Positions 1 through 9,574 of a stretch of DNA of 64,000 nt are shown piece by piece (position 1 is the stretch's first letter; every line of letters begins with the position of its first letter). The stretch is from positions 930,001 to 994,000 of the forward strand of contig NZ_CP006018.1 in assembly GCF_000706765.1 (NCBI RefSeq), written 5' to 3'. This DNA comes from Bifidobacterium [indicum] DSM 20214 = LMG 11587 (GTDB lineage Bacteria; Actinomycetota; Actinomycetes; Actinomycetales; Bifidobacteriaceae). A program made the translations under genes and the position numbers. The notes under the pieces were generated by a model. The model was given only the letters and a program-made list of their open reading frames with translations, searched no databases and was not told the DNA's origin.

Positions 1-942
1 CACTGCAGTCCGCAGCTTCTTCTTGACCCTCACCAGATGCTCGGCTCGATGACCGATGATGATGGGCTTCTGGGAATCACGCTCAACATAGATGGAAACG
101 TGCACCTGTGCCTTCTGCCCATCCTCGGGCGGCTCAATCGAATCGACGGTCACCGCCAGCGAATGGGGCAGCTCATCATCCAGCTCCTCCAGGAAGGCCC
201 CACGAACCAGCTCTGCGATAAGATCCTCGGGCCGCTCCTCGGTCAGCTGATCCTCCGGATACATCTGAGGCCCTACAGGCATGGCATCGATAAGGACCTG
301 CTTGACCTCCTGGACGTTGTCCTCGGTCAGGGCGCTGACCGGGACGATCTGGTCGAAATCAGCAAAGGCCGATATCTCGATGAGCTTGGACACCAACGAG
401 TCCCTGTCCAATCGGTCTATTTTGGTCACCACTGCGATCAGGGGCTTACGCCACTGCCACTTCCCGTCCTTGTCCTTGCGGGCAAAGTCCGACCTGAGCC
501 TGCTCAGAATCCTCTTGTCACCCGGACCGATGACCTGGTCACCAGGCAGAAGGAAGGCGATGGCATCGACATCCGAAAGGGATGCGTCCACCACATCGTT
601 CAGCCTCTGCCCAAGAAGGGTTCGGGGCCGGTGGATGCCGGGGGTATCAACGAGAACCAGCTGGGCATGAGGATCGGTCACAATGCCTCGGATGGCCTTA
701 CGGGTGGTTTCCGGGCGTGACGATGCGATGGCGATGGGTCTGCCCACCAGGGCATTCATCAAAGTCGACTTACCCACATTGGGTCTGCCCACTACGGCCA
801 CGAAGCCCGAGCGATAAGGCTGGTCCGCAACGGCCTCGTCGGCCTCCCCGATATTGGAGGTTCCCGGATTGTTCCCGGGGACGGTCACCTCGATGTTCTT
901 TTCCTTCATCAGTTCCTGTTCCTTGTCGTCAGTTCTGCTCAT
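1..942 (-). CDS. era: GTPase Era, C-terminus cut off by window edge
   Basis: Ras-like GTPase that binds 16S rRNA and helps mature the 30S subunit. The reading frame holds the G1 loop GRPNVGKS, the G3 motif DTPGIH, the G4 motif TKID, and then a KH-type RNA-binding region (about residues 240-314) in which the frame leaves the window; roughly 30 or more residues are missing. The ATG at 942 overlaps the stop of the CorC-like gene by 14 bases, so translation is probably coupled. A second in-frame ATG at 909 is possible. The first ~35 residues before the G domain are a polar extension. Operon order phoH-ybeY-corC-era is common in actinobacteria. Confidence 0.95.
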   Translation of the reverse strand, partial: MSRTDDKEQELMKEKNIEVTVPGNNPGTSNIGEADEAVADQPYRSGFVAVVGRPNVGKSTLMNALVGRPIAIASSRPETTRKAIRGIVTDPHAQLVLVDTPGIHRPRTLLGQRLNDVVDASLSDVDAIAFLLPGDQVIGPGDKRILSRLRSDFARKDKDGKWQWRKPLIAVVTKIDRLDRDSLVSKLIEISAFADFDQIVPVSALTEDNVQEVKQVLIDAMPVGPQMYPEDQLTEERPEDLIAELVRGAFLEELDDELPHSLAVTVDSIEPPEDGQKAQVHVSIYVERDSQKPIIIGHRAEHLVRVKKKLRTAV

Positions 943-2320
943 TGCCGGCAACTTCCTGGCCCATCGGTTCCTCTTCCAGGGTGATGTCCGAATCATCAGC
1001 TGGTTCCACGATGATGGCCGCTATCTTCTTCCGCCGTCCGGTTGCGTCCGCTGCCGTCAGTCTGATCCCCCTGGTCACCGCAGAGGACCCTTCAACGGGT
1101 ACCGAGCCGAGCAGTTTGGTCAGGAGTCCGTAGACCGTGTCCACATCGTCCTCGTCAATATCTATCTCGAAGAGTTCTTCAAGGTCAGCAATGGATGTAC
1201 GCGCAGGCAGACTCCAGGTATGCGGCCCCACCTGCTTGGGCTGATCGTGCTGGACCCTGTCGTGCTCATCCTCCAGCTCACCGACGATCTGCTCGATGGC
1301 ATCCTCGATGGTGACAAGCCCCGCGATGCCACCGTACTCGTCAACCACCACGGCCAGGTGGTGTCTGGATTTCTGCATGTAGTGGAAGAGGTCATCCACG
1401 GGCTTGGACTCTGGAACCAGTACCGGCTCACGCACGAAGGACTCGATGGATCCCTCATCCTTCCGTCGTCCCAGTGATATGGCTCTGACCACATCCTTCA
1501 GGTAGACCACGCCAATCAGGTCATCCATGTCCTCCCCGATGACCGGTATCCTGGAGAATCCCGAACGGGAGAAGAGCTTCAAAGCCGCTTCAGGACTAGT
1601 GTCCTTCCCCATGCAGATCATATCCGTTCTGGGAACCATGATCTCACGTGTCAGGGTGGTGGAAAGGGTGAGGACGTTCTTGAGCATCTCCGATATTTCA
1701 GGATCGAAGGCCCCGGCCTCAACCAGCTGGTCGACCATGGCCCGGCCCTGCTCGATCTGAATCTTCTCCAACTCCTCGTCATCCGAGAGGTCACTCCGTC
1801 TGGAACCCATGGATACGGAACCGTTCATGCGCCTCTTCTTAAAAGGCGCCAGTCGAACAGCGATGGAAATGATGCGAACGTACCTGAGCAGGATTTCCAG
1901 CGGCTGCTTGGCTCCATTCCTCCGAGGACCAATAGTGACCGAAATCATGGCCACCAGAACAGCTGCCACGAGGCCGCAGACAACCTGCTCCCAGACCGGG
2001 AAACCGGCAACCTGGGTCATTCCACCCACCAGAAGGCCGATGAGGATGTCGCAGATGATCCTGAAGTAGGCGCACCCGCTTGAGGTCGCTTGGCGCTGCG
2101 AAATCAGCTTTTGGGCCTTGTGTATCCTGTCGATCCTCTTCATCCGGGAGAACTGGCTCAGGTCCTGGTCCGTCTGTAGGCCCAGAATCAGATTGTTCAG
2201 ACTGGATCTGGTTACTCTGGTCACCGATCCTTCGGCCGCAGCCAGGATCAGGGAGAGACCGACGAGGATCAGTACCACCAGTGCCAGGGCAACCAGTATC
2301 AGAATCGAACGGTTGGTCAT
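929..2320 (-). CDS. CNNM/CorC (HlyC) family membrane protein with paired CBS domains
   Basis: About 463 residues. The N-terminus is a membrane region (DUF21/CNNM type, hydrophobic segments near residues 5-28 and 90-140). Two CBS domains follow (the first begins near REIMVPRTDM, the second near VREPVLVP and contains VVVDEYGGIAGLVTIED), then a C-terminal CorC/HlyC transporter-associated domain. The family is linked to magnesium or cobalt efflux and is often mislabelled hemolysin; the substrate here is unknown. The frame stays open upstream to 2422, but the ATG at 2320 is preceded by AGGAG and lies 19 bases after the ybeY stop, so it is the better start. It lies between ybeY and era in one operon. 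Confidence 0.88.
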   Translation of the reverse strand: MTNRSILILVALALVVLILVGLSLILAAAEGSVTRVTRSSLNNLILGLQTDQDLSQFSRMKRIDRIHKAQKLISQRQATSSGCAYFRIICDILIGLLVGGMTQVAGFPVWEQVVCGLVAAVLVAMISVTIGPRRNGAKQPLEILLRYVRIISIAVRLAPFKKRRMNGSVSMGSRRSDLSDDEELEKIQIEQGRAMVDQLVEAGAFDPEISEMLKNVLTLSTTLTREIMVPRTDMICMGKDTSPEAALKLFSRSGFSRIPVIGEDMDDLIGVVYLKDVVRAISLGRRKDEGSIESFVREPVLVPESKPVDDLFHYMQKSRHHLAVVVDEYGGIAGLVTIEDAIEQIVGELEDEHDRVQHDQPKQVGPHTWSLPARTSIADLEELFEIDIDEDDVDTVYGLLTKLLGSVPVEGSSAVTRGIRLTAADATGRRKKIAAIIVEPADDSDITLEEEPMGQEVAGNEQN

Positions 2321-2339
2321 CGCGACTCCTCTTCCTGAT

Positions 2340-2912
2340 TCATGAACGACTCCTATGACCGACCACGCCCGTCCCGGGACCATGACCAGGGTCTCTGCTG
2401 TCTTCATATGCCGCCAGGGCATTGAAGGCTCCGGATGGCAACGAGACCTCGCCCATGGGACCCTGCCTCAGTGACAGGAAGGTCAGCAGGAGCTGACGTT
2501 GCAAGCCGAACATCTGACCTTCCTGGGCCCTGGTGGTGTGATCATAGCCAAGCAGGTGGAGGGTGCCGTGAATGGTCAGAAGGAGCATCTCCTCCATCAC
2601 CGAGTGCCCGGCCGCCTGCGCCTGCTGCGCCGCAACCCACGGGCAGATGACGATATCGCCCAGAATGCCCTCCACCTTCCGGCTCCCGTCACCGGGGCGA
2701 AGTTCATCCATGGGGAAGCTCATGACGTCGGTCGGCCCCTCAAGGTTCATCCATCGCTCATGCAGGGAGGCCATGGGGTCCGGATCGTTGAAGATGATTG
2801 TCATGTCGGATTGGGTGCTGACCTGCATCTGATCAAGTACCCAGACCCCCAGGTCCGAGAAGGTCTTTGCATCGATCTCCCACTGGGTTTCGTTGGTGAC
2901 TTCGACGCTCAT
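2340..2912 (-). CDS. ybeY: Endoribonuclease YbeY (rRNA maturation factor)
   Basis: Zinc-dependent single-strand endoribonuclease involved in 16S rRNA 3'-end maturation and ribosome quality control. The family signature H-x3-H-x5-H is present as [11 protein letters not shown] near residue 115, and the conserved [10 protein letters not shown] strand lies near residue 62. At 190 residues it is slightly longer than the usual 150-170, with a polar, probably disordered tail. The ATG overlaps the phoH stop by 4 bases (ATGA), a typical translational coupling. Cytoplasmic. Confidence 0.95.
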   Translation of the reverse strand: MSVEVTNETQWEIDAKTFSDLGVWVLDQMQVSTQSDMTIIFNDPDPMASLHERWMNLEGPTDVMSFPMDELRPGDGSRKVEGILGDIVICPWVAAQQAQAAGHSVMEEMLLLTIHGTLHLLGYDHTTRAQEGQMFGLQRQLLLTFLSLRQGPMGEVSLPSGAFNALAAYEDSRDPGHGPGTGVVGHRSRS

Positions 2913-4285
2913 GCCTTGTCAGGCCTCCTATCTGCCTTTGCCCCCGCCTTGTCGTAGGCCTGTACGATCTTGCCCACCAGCCGGTTACGAACCACATCCC
3001 CTGCCTCCAGATGCACAAAGGCGATGTCGTCGATCCCGCCAAGAATCTCCTCGATGGTGGCGAGTCCTGATGTCGGCAAGCCCAGATCGACCTGGGTGAT
3101 GTCGCCGGTGATGACCATCTTGGTATTGAATCCAAGCCTGGTCAGGAACATCTTCATCTGTTGGCGGGTGGTGTTCTGTGCCTCATCCAGGATGACGAAG
3201 GCATCGTTGAGGGTGCGGCCGCGCATGTATGCCAGGGGCGCCACCTCAATGGTCTCGTTGCTCAGATAATGGTGCATCCTCTCGGCGCCCAGCATGTCGG
3301 AGAGGGCATCATAGAGAGGCCTGAGATACGGATCCACCTTCTCATTCAGGGTCCCGGGCAGGAATCCGAGACTCTCACCGGCCTCGACCGCCGGGCGGGT
3401 GAGGATGATACGACTGACCTGCTTGGCCCTGAAGGCCTGCACCGCCTTGGCTACTGCCAGATAGGTCTTACCGGTTCCCGCCGGTCCGATACCGAAGGTG
3501 ATGGTATGTGTCTGGATGGATGAGACATAGGCCATCTGGCCTGTGGTTTTGGGGCGGATGGGGCCTTTTGACGAGTACGCCAGGGGGTTTCTCATGACCG
3601 ACGCCACGGAGAAGGTCGTCTCGGAAGGCGTTCCTTCGTCATATCCTGCCTGTCGGAGCGAGTCCCGGTGATCAGTATCCGGCGTCATACCATCAGCCAC
3701 GTGCCCTCCTGGAATTCCATCGTCTCCATTCTGTCCCGGCTTCGTTCCGTTCCCTCCGGCTATTCCCTTATCCGTGGCACTGTCGAAGTTCCACGAGTCG
3801 GACTTCACTGCGGACTGGCTTTCGACATGAACACCGGAACCCCCGTTAGCAATACCTTCAGTCGCATGCCCGGCACCGCCCACTTCCCGGTCTTCATCTG
3901 CCGGCCGGACTCGCTCGGCAGCCATGCGGCCATTGTTCTCCTCACGACGGTCCCGGGGACCCCGACCTGATACGGAAACCGCGACGGCACCGGTCAGGGT
4001 GGAATCGCCCATACGACGGTGATCCAGGAGCCTGCCGACCTGGTCGGCATCCAATGGTGCCTGATAGGCGGCCTGAACCAGTTCGGCAAGCAGGTCGTAT
4101 ACCTGGCTGGCCTCCCTGTCCCCCCTTGGCTCGGTCGCGGTCAGAACGATCCTGTTCCCGCGAATCAGCGTATTCACATGAGGGAAGGCGCTTTCGATTC
4201 GACCCATAACCGCGTCACCAGGCCCCAGGACAAGAACAGGGTCGATTTCCGCCGGTATGTCAAGCGTTCGCGTCGTTACCGCCAC
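2909..4285 (-). CDS. phoH: PhoH-family ATPase with a long internal linker
   Basis: P-loop ATPase of the PhoH/YbeZ family, which acts together with YbeY in RNA metabolism. From the GTG at 4285 it has 458 residues: an N-terminal nucleic-acid-binding region (1-105), a Gly/Asp/Ser-rich segment of about 120 residues (107-225) that looks disordered, then the ATPase domain with Walker A GPAGTGKT (267-274) and Walker B-like VILDEAQNT. The GTG is chosen because GGAGAG lies 6 bases upstream. An in-frame start at 4333 would overlap hit and lacks a clear ribosome-binding site. Usual family length is about 320-350; the linker accounts for the difference. Confidence 0.92.
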   Translation of the reverse strand: MAVTTRTLDIPAEIDPVLVLGPGDAVMGRIESAFPHVNTLIRGNRIVLTATEPRGDREASQVYDLLAELVQAAYQAPLDADQVGRLLDHRRMGDSTLTGAVAVSVSGRGPRDRREENNGRMAAERVRPADEDREVGGAGHATEGIANGGSGVHVESQSAVKSDSWNFDSATDKGIAGGNGTKPGQNGDDGIPGGHVADGMTPDTDHRDSLRQAGYDEGTPSETTFSVASVMRNPLAYSSKGPIRPKTTGQMAYVSSIQTHTITFGIGPAGTGKTYLAVAKAVQAFRAKQVSRIILTRPAVEAGESLGFLPGTLNEKVDPYLRPLYDALSDMLGAERMHHYLSNETIEVAPLAYMRGRTLNDAFVILDEAQNTTRQQMKMFLTRLGFNTKMVITGDITQVDLGLPTSGLATIEEILGGIDDIAFVHLEAGDVVRNRLVGKIVQAYDKAGAKADRRPDKA

Positions 4286-4313
4286 GTCATTCTCTCCGTT
4301 GACTCGACACCCC

Positions 4314-4661
4314 TCACTCGGGCAGGACCTCACCTGTCAGGACGTGCGCATGGACATGGAAGACCGACTGTCCTGCATCCTCCCCCGAGTTGAAGATCAA
4401 ACGATAAGCCCCATTGAACTCCTCGTCGGCGATGGACTGTGCCACCTCGACGATGTGGGCCAAGGTCTGAGGCTCGGCCTTGGCCAGCTCGGCCACATTG
4501 GCATAGTGGTTCCTGGGAACGACCAGAACATGGACCTTGGCCTTGGGATGGGCGTCCTGGAAGGCATAGACGCTCTCGTCCTCGTAGACCTTCCGGCTGG
4601 GAATATCACCTGCAACAATCCTGCAGAAGATGCAGTCATCGCCACGCGGGGAATCACTCAT
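4314..4661 (-). CDS. HIT family nucleotide-binding protein
   Basis: Histidine-triad hydrolase or transferase acting on adenosine nucleotide phosphoramidates or dinucleoside polyphosphates; the substrate is not predictable. At 115 residues it is full length for the HINT branch. Visible features are [12 protein letters not shown] at the N-terminus, [12 protein letters not shown] in the middle, and the triad HVHAHVL near residue 104. AGGAG lies 5 bases before the ATG. It is the gene directly upstream of phoH, separated by about 28 bases, and probably in the same transcript. Confidence 0.93.
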   Translation of the reverse strand: MSDSPRGDDCIFCRIVAGDIPSRKVYEDESVYAFQDAHPKAKVHVLVVPRNHYANVAELAKAEPQTLAHIVEVAQSIADEEFNGAYRLIFNSGEDAGQSVFHVHAHVLTGEVLPE

Positions 4662-4761
4662 AGTCGCTCCTTGTCCGAACCCTGCCGAGTGTGAAATGCA
4701 CTGTTCCCATCATATGGTTCTTGCCAGATATTTCGCCCGGATTGAAGCGTGGTCACCCCGG

Positions 4762-5541
4762 TCAGCCCTCCCAGCGACCAAGGGCTCCTGCCAGGAGGGA
4801 CAGGGCGACCGGCCCCGCAGTCGAGGCTCGCATGATATTGGTACCCAAGGCGGTGGCTACGGCACCGGCCTCAATCATGGCCTGAACCTCCATCATGCTG
4901 ATCCCCCCTTCCGGACCGATTACGACACGGACGCTTCCACCTTCAGCCATGTCGGCGACCTGGGCCTCGACATCCCTCCAGGCCATGGTGGCATCCTGGT
5001 GGAGCACCACCGTCAGATCACCTCTGGCAGCCGCCTCGCGGCAGTCCTGGATCAGAGACCGACTGGTCATGGCCTGTAGGAGTTCCGGCGTTATGGCACG
5101 TCTGGACTGCTCGGTCGCAGCATCCAGAACCTGACGCCACTTGCGATCGGTACGGCCTTCCTTCCATTTGGCGATGGACCTGTCTGCCTGCCAGGGACGG
5201 ACCGCATCGACCCCGATCTGGGTCGCCATGTCTATGGCGCTCTCGTCGTGACCCCCTTTTGCCAGGGCCTGGACCAAGACCAGGGACACCCTGGGCCCGC
5301 TCTCCCGTCCCACGGCCGTCACTTCGACCAGACCGGTCGAAGCGTCCCTGATGATGGCCTGGAGCCTGAGCCCATGACCGTCGGAAAGTTGCAGCTCATT
5401 GCCTTCGGTCAGCCTCATCGATTGGATGGCATGCCGCCTGATGCGCGGGGGGAGCTCGAGTTTCCATCCCGTGTGCAGCTCGTCGCTTGCAAGGGGGGTG
5501 TCATCTTGTTGCGGGTCCAACAGGAAGAGTGGTGCAGTCAT
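4762..5541 (-). CDS. rsmE: 16S rRNA (uracil1498-N3)-methyltransferase RsmE
   Basis: SPOUT-fold SAM-dependent methyltransferase modifying U1498 of 16S rRNA. It is 259 residues long, normal for the family. The N-terminal PUA-like part covers residues 1-80, and the trefoil-knot core follows with VRVVIGPEGGIS near 200 and the closing ALGTNIMRASTAG knot motif. It lies upstream of hit with a gap of about 100 bases, consistent with the rsmE-hit-phoH-ybeY cluster seen in related genomes. No membrane segment or signal peptide. Confidence 0.94.
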   Translation of the reverse strand: MTAPLFLLDPQQDDTPLASDELHTGWKLELPPRIRRHAIQSMRLTEGNELQLSDGHGLRLQAIIRDASTGLVEVTAVGRESGPRVSLVLVQALAKGGHDESAIDMATQIGVDAVRPWQADRSIAKWKEGRTDRKWRQVLDAATEQSRRAITPELLQAMTSRSLIQDCREAAARGDLTVVLHQDATMAWRDVEAQVADMAEGGSVRVVIGPEGGISMMEVQAMIEAGAVATALGTNIMRASTAGPVALSLLAGALGRWEG

Positions 5542-5690
5542 GCTTTCAGGCTACCGTTGGCGGTCGAAAACCGCTCCGACGAACGGTGTTTGCCAGGTGC
5601 CCGGCACCTGCTGATGCGACACGCAAACCCTGCCCCTATGCGAAACCGGCCGGAAGATGCTATAGTATCCTCTGTTGCGAAAACGCACCT

Positions 5691-5777
5691 GTCCGGGTGG
5701 CGGAATGGTAGACGCGCTAGCTTGAGGTGCTAGTGCCTATTTATACAGGCGTACGGGTTCAACTCCCGTTCCGGACA
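5691..5777 (+). tRNA. tRNA-Leu (anticodon GAG)
   Basis: A complete class II tRNA: acceptor GTCCGGG pairs with TCCGGAC (one G-U), anticodon stem CTAGC/GCTAG encloses loop TTGAGGT giving GAG, a long variable arm follows, and the T arm contains GGTTCAACTCC. The discriminator is A at 5777 and CCA is not encoded. It lies in the divergent gap between rsmE and a methyltransferase gene. Confidence 0.97.
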
Positions 5778-5783
5778 CGAGTC

Positions 5784-5820
5784 AGCATCATCGGATTGAG
5801 ATTCCCGATGGTGCTTTTTC
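5784..5820 (+). terminator. Rho-independent terminator after tRNA-Leu
   Basis: Inverted repeat AGCATCATCGG / CCGATGGTGCT (one G-T wobble) with a 9-base loop, followed directly by a run of T. It begins 7 bases after the tRNA discriminator. Confidence 0.8.
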
Positions 5821-5904
5821 CTTATAATCCGTCCTTTCCCGACGGAACGTGCCAAGATCAGACATCGTCTCTGATCCGGGCTTCGTCACGAAGGAGGAAG
5901 AACC

Positions 5905-6774
5905 ATGCGCAGCGTTCGAATCAGGTCGGTCGACGACGACTGCCTTGAGGCATATACACACCTCACGGAAATGCAGCTGAGGAACAGGCTTGAACCAAGC
6001 AAGGGACTGTTCATCGCCGAGTCACCGAAGGTGATTGCCCGCGCCCTGGATGCAGGAGTGGAACCCATCTCCTTCCTGGTGGAGGAACCCTGGTTGGATG
6101 GGATGTCCAGCATGTTCAACCAGGTCGATACCGCTTTCGGACCGGATGTCCCCGTCTATGTGGCGAGTCCCGAGCAGTTGAAGTCCATCACAGGATATCG
6201 CCTCCACAGGGGTGCCCTGGCTGCCATGCGTCGGTGGCCCCTCCCCTCTGTGGACCAGCTGTGCAGGACCGCAACCAGGGTGGCCGTCATGGAGAACATC
6301 GTCGACCATACCAACGTCGGCGCGCTGATGCGGTCTGCGGCAGCCTTGGATGTGGACGCCGTCCTGGTGTCCCCGTCTTGCTCGGATCCGTTGTACAGGC
6401 GGGCAGCCCGGGTTTCCATGGGCACGGTCTTTCAGGTGCCCTGGACCCGAATCGGCGGGGATGACAAGAGCTACTGGCCGGTCCAGGGACTGGAGGACCT
6501 GCACCGTCTGGGCTTCACGACTGCCGCCATGGCCCTGAGTGACGACTCGATCAACCTCGACGACCTGACCGCACGCCTCTCCCCCCGTTCATCCCCTTCG
6601 GATCCCGGACACATCGACAAACTCGCCCTGGTCTTCGGCACAGAGGGTGACGGGCTGTCCAGACAGACCATAGCCCATGCCGACCTGACGGTGCGGATAC
6701 CCATGAGCCACCATGTGGACAGTCTGAACGTCGCCGCCTCGAGCGCAGTGGCCTTCTACGCGACGCGCCCCTGA
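5905..6774 (+). CDS. TrmH/SpoU family RNA 2'-O-methyltransferase
   Basis: SPOUT-class SAM-dependent methyltransferase, likely a 2'-O-ribose methylase of rRNA or tRNA; the target nucleotide cannot be inferred. It has 289 residues: an N-terminal substrate-binding domain (1-100) and a SpoU catalytic domain with motif 1 NVGALMRSAAAL (about 137), motif 2 FGTEGDGLS (about 248) and motif 3 VDSLNVAASSAVAFY at the end. An AAGGAGG ribosome-binding site precedes the ATG. It is monocistronic and flanked by terminators on both sides. Confidence 0.93.
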   Translation: MRSVRIRSVDDDCLEAYTHLTEMQLRNRLEPSKGLFIAESPKVIARALDAGVEPISFLVEEPWLDGMSSMFNQVDTAFGPDVPVYVASPEQLKSITGYRLHRGALAAMRRWPLPSVDQLCRTATRVAVMENIVDHTNVGALMRSAAALDVDAVLVSPSCSDPLYRRAARVSMGTVFQVPWTRIGGDDKSYWPVQGLEDLHRLGFTTAAMALSDDSINLDDLTARLSPRSSPSDPGHIDKLALVFGTEGDGLSRQTIAHADLTVRIPMSHHVDSLNVAASSAVAFYATRP

Positions 6775-6853
6775 TCTGATCCAGCCAGCACCCGACACAC
6801 TCAGGAACCGAACCACATCAGCGAGACTACCGGCGGCACACCGACTATAAGGA

Positions 6854-6888
6854 AAGGCACCCATGCTGTTACGCAGCATGGGTGCCTT
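6854..6888. terminator. Bidirectional terminator between convergent genes
   Basis: Perfect 15-bp stem (AAGGCACCCATGCTG and its complement) with a 5-base loop, lying between the stop of the methyltransferase gene (plus) and the stop of the uracil permease (minus). T-rich bases follow on each side, so it can serve both transcripts. Confidence 0.88.
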
Positions 6889-6906
6889 CTGCATAGGAGT
6901 CCCGGA

Positions 6907-8220
6907 TCAGGCCTCGGATGGACTCGTCTGGTCTTCGTGGATGTAGTCGTCGCCGTCAACGGTGCCACGCCAGCGACCGATGGCCTTGAGGCCGTGGTAC
7001 ATGACCAGGGTGGCCACCGAGCCGATTGCAATGCCGTTGAAGCTGATTCCCGCAACCGCAAAGGTGAAGTCCGCGATGCCCACAATCATGACGATGGCAC
7101 CAACGGTCATGTTGACCGACTTGCCGAAATCAACCTTGTTCTCCACCCAGATGCGGATGCCAAGCATGCCGATCATGCCGTACAGCATGGTTGTGACCCC
7201 GCCCAGAACACCGGCCGGAATGGTGTTGATGACAGCACCGAACTTGGGGCAGAGGCTGAGGAGGAAGGCGAAGAAGGCTGCACACCAGTAGGCGGCCGTG
7301 GAGTAGACCTTGGTGGCGGCCATAACACCGATATTCTCGGCATAGGTGGTGGTGCCCGACCCGCCGCCAAGTCCGGCGAAGAAGGTACCCAGACCGTCTG
7401 AAATCAGGGCCGTGCCTATTTGATCGTCATAGTCGCGCCCGGTCATCAGGGAGACCGACTTGACGTGGCCGATGTTCTCAGCGACCAGAACCAGAACGAC
7501 CGGAATGAACATGGCCAGGACACTCATGTCGGCTTGCGGCAACTGGAAGTGAGGCAACCCGAGCCAAGCGGCCTCCTTTACAGCTGTAAAGTCCACCTCG
7601 CCTTGGGTTATGGCGAAGACATACCCCACCAGGACACCAAGAAGAATATTGAGCCGACCGATCAGCCCCTTGAAGAGGACAGAAATCAGCATAACTGCTA
7701 CCAGAGTAACAAGCGCCGTCAAGGGTGCCGAGTTGAAGTTCTTCCAGGCTGAAGGGGCCAGATTGAACCCTATGATTGACACGATGGCTCCGGTGACCAT
7801 GGGCGGCATGATCATATCGATCCACCTGGATCCTGCATAGTGCACGATGACACCAATCAGGAGCAGAAGAGCGCCCGTGACCATGATGCCGAAGGAGGCA
7901 ACAGCCAGATCCTTGTGGGCGGTGGTAACCGCCGCAATCGGTGCAATGAAGCCGAAGGAACTTCCCAGATATGAGGGGAGCTTATTCTTGTTGATCAGCA
8001 GGAAGAGGGCCGTGGAAAAGGCCGTGAAGAAGAGTGTGGTCGACGGATCGAATCCGGTCAGAATCGGCACCAGGAAGGTCGATCCAAACATGGCTACGAC
8101 ATGCTGTGCGCCTATACCCGCTGTGCGCGGCCAGGTCAGTCGTTCATCCGGTTCCACGACTTCGCCGGGTGCCAGTGTCTTTCCGTCGCCGTGTAGTTTC
8201 CAGCCCATGGAAAATGACAT
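6907..8220 (-). CDS. uraA: Uracil permease (NCS2 family)
   Basis: Proton-coupled nucleobase importer of the inner membrane, 437 residues with about 12-14 hydrophobic segments. The start is GMGW-like and cytoplasmic; AGIGAQHVVAMFGSTFLVP marks TM1, and the GLGGGSGTTTYAENIGVMA segment is typical of the UraA uracil branch rather than the xanthine branch. It supplies uracil for salvage. A small hairpin (8241-8259) lies in its leader about 20 bases upstream of the ATG; the ribosome-binding site is weak (AGAGAAAG). The terminal 25 residues are polar. Confidence 0.92.
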   Translation of the reverse strand: MSFSMGWKLHGDGKTLAPGEVVEPDERLTWPRTAGIGAQHVVAMFGSTFLVPILTGFDPSTTLFFTAFSTALFLLINKNKLPSYLGSSFGFIAPIAAVTTAHKDLAVASFGIMVTGALLLLIGVIVHYAGSRWIDMIMPPMVTGAIVSIIGFNLAPSAWKNFNSAPLTALVTLVAVMLISVLFKGLIGRLNILLGVLVGYVFAITQGEVDFTAVKEAAWLGLPHFQLPQADMSVLAMFIPVVLVLVAENIGHVKSVSLMTGRDYDDQIGTALISDGLGTFFAGLGGGSGTTTYAENIGVMAATKVYSTAAYWCAAFFAFLLSLCPKFGAVINTIPAGVLGGVTTMLYGMIGMLGIRIWVENKVDFGKSVNMTVGAIVMIVGIADFTFAVAGISFNGIAIGSVATLVMYHGLKAIGRWRGTVDGDDYIHEDQTSPSEA

Positions 8221-8299
8221 ATCGCGTGCTTTCTCTCATACGCCGTGCCGGTCACGGCGGACCGGAATCATCATTGTATTCGCTGGGTCGGACCTGGGC

Positions 8300-8947
8300 T
8301 CAGTCGTAAGTGGGCATGTTCTCGAAGTTGAAGCCGATGGCGGCCAGTTGCTCACGCCCGTCAGGGGTGATCATGTCCAGACTCCACCGCGGTGTCCAGG
8401 TCCAATCGATCCGGAATTCCTCGACCAGCCCCGCCAGGACGCTGGCGCACTGGTCCTCTATCAGGTCGGTCAGAGGGCAGGCCGGGGTAGTCAAGGTCAT
8501 CGTGAAGATGGCGCGGCCCAGCTCGTCGATTTCGATTCCGTAGACCAGCCCAAGGTCCACCACATCGATACCCAATTCAGGGTCGATGACCTGGTGGAGG
8601 GCCTCACGCACATCCTGGGCTGTCGCCCGACCGATATCGTCAACGGCTTTCAGTGGAATGGCCGAGGTCTCTCCCCCCGGTTCCTCCGCAACCTGGTCGT
8701 CAGGGTCGGCACTCTCCTCGCCATGTGAACTCTCAGCCTTGTCCTTGGGCTGGTCCGCCTCCTTCTGGGATCCCACCGTGGAACGAACAGGTGCAGGATC
8801 GGACCTGGTTCCCATTCCCATGATGGACTCCGCCTGGGTGGGATTCTGTGCCAGGGCCCTGGCCTTTCCTTCATCGTCGATGGCACGGTTGACCGAAGCC
8901 AGGATGGAATCCTGTGGCTCTGGTACCAGATTGTCGGAAGAACTCAT
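8300..8947 (-). CDS. sufT: SufT-like Fe-S assembly factor (MIP18/DUF59) with disordered N-terminal extension
   Basis: Last gene of the suf operon. The C-terminal ~105 residues are a MIP18/PaaD-type domain: DVREALHQVIDPELGIDVVDL followed by TLTTPACPLTD carrying the conserved cysteine. Family members help deliver Fe-S clusters. The first ~100 residues are polar, Ser/Glu/Asp-rich and likely unstructured, whereas typical SufT proteins are about 100-110 residues. The ATG at 8947 follows AAGGAG with 8 bases spacing and sits 15 bases after the sufU stop; the frame is open further upstream but overlaps sufU. Confidence 0.88.
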   Translation of the reverse strand: MSSSDNLVPEPQDSILASVNRAIDDEGKARALAQNPTQAESIMGMGTRSDPAPVRSTVGSQKEADQPKDKAESSHGEESADPDDQVAEEPGGETSAIPLKAVDDIGRATAQDVREALHQVIDPELGIDVVDLGLVYGIEIDELGRAIFTMTLTTPACPLTDLIEDQCASVLAGLVEEFRIDWTWTPRWSLDMITPDGREQLAAIGFNFENMPTYD

Positions 8948-8961
8948 CACGCCTGCTCCTT

Positions 8962-9516
8962 TTACTTGTCCATATCCGTCAGAGCCCTGGCCACGGAGGC
9001 CTTCATGCCTTCCCAACCCAGAAGAGCGCACTTGATGCGCATGGGATATTTGGATACACCCTGGAAAACCACCGCGTCGCCAAGCTCCTCCTCGGCATCC
9101 TCTTCCTGGACACCCTCCCCGCGAGATTTCATAAGGGTGTGGAACTCCTGGGCGAGCCGCATGGCTTCGTCCACGGTTTTCCCCTCCACCAGATCCACCA
9201 TGACCGAAAGGCTGGCCTGGGAGATGGAGCACCCGTCTCCTTGCCAGACGATTCGCCTGATGGACTTTGGCTGACCGTCCGTGCCATCGGATACCTCGAC
9301 ATGGATGGTGGCGTGGTCGCCACAGGTGGGGTTGAACTGATGGGACTCGGCAGGCACGCAGTACTCATGCTCAACCTTCATGGTCACATCAGCATCAGGG
9401 TCGGATGAGACTGACTGGTCTTCCGGCACACGTCCATGGGGATCCCTGGCCGCCTCCAGGATGACCTCCTGATACATCTGCTCCAGTTCCCGATCGCTCA
9501 TGCCAAAATCTGCCAT
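8962..9516 (-). CDS. sufU: Fe-S cluster assembly protein SufU
   Basis: Zinc-binding sulfur acceptor/scaffold that works with the cysteine desulfurase SufS. The three conserved cysteines are visible in NPTCGD (about 65), GDGCSIS (about 95) and MRIKCALLGW (about 163). At 184 residues it is longer than the usual ~150, partly through an acidic insert EEDAEEELGD. It starts 58 bases downstream of sufS and precedes sufT. Confidence 0.94.
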   Translation of the reverse strand: MADFGMSDRELEQMYQEVILEAARDPHGRVPEDQSVSSDPDADVTMKVEHEYCVPAESHQFNPTCGDHATIHVEVSDGTDGQPKSIRRIVWQGDGCSISQASLSVMVDLVEGKTVDEAMRLAQEFHTLMKSRGEGVQEEDAEEELGDAVVFQGVSKYPMRIKCALLGWEGMKASVARALTDMDK

Positions 9517-9574
9517 GCCTTCAACCTACCTGCATTGCTGGTTTTTCACCTGTCACTGTGCCCCTGGTGAACGT

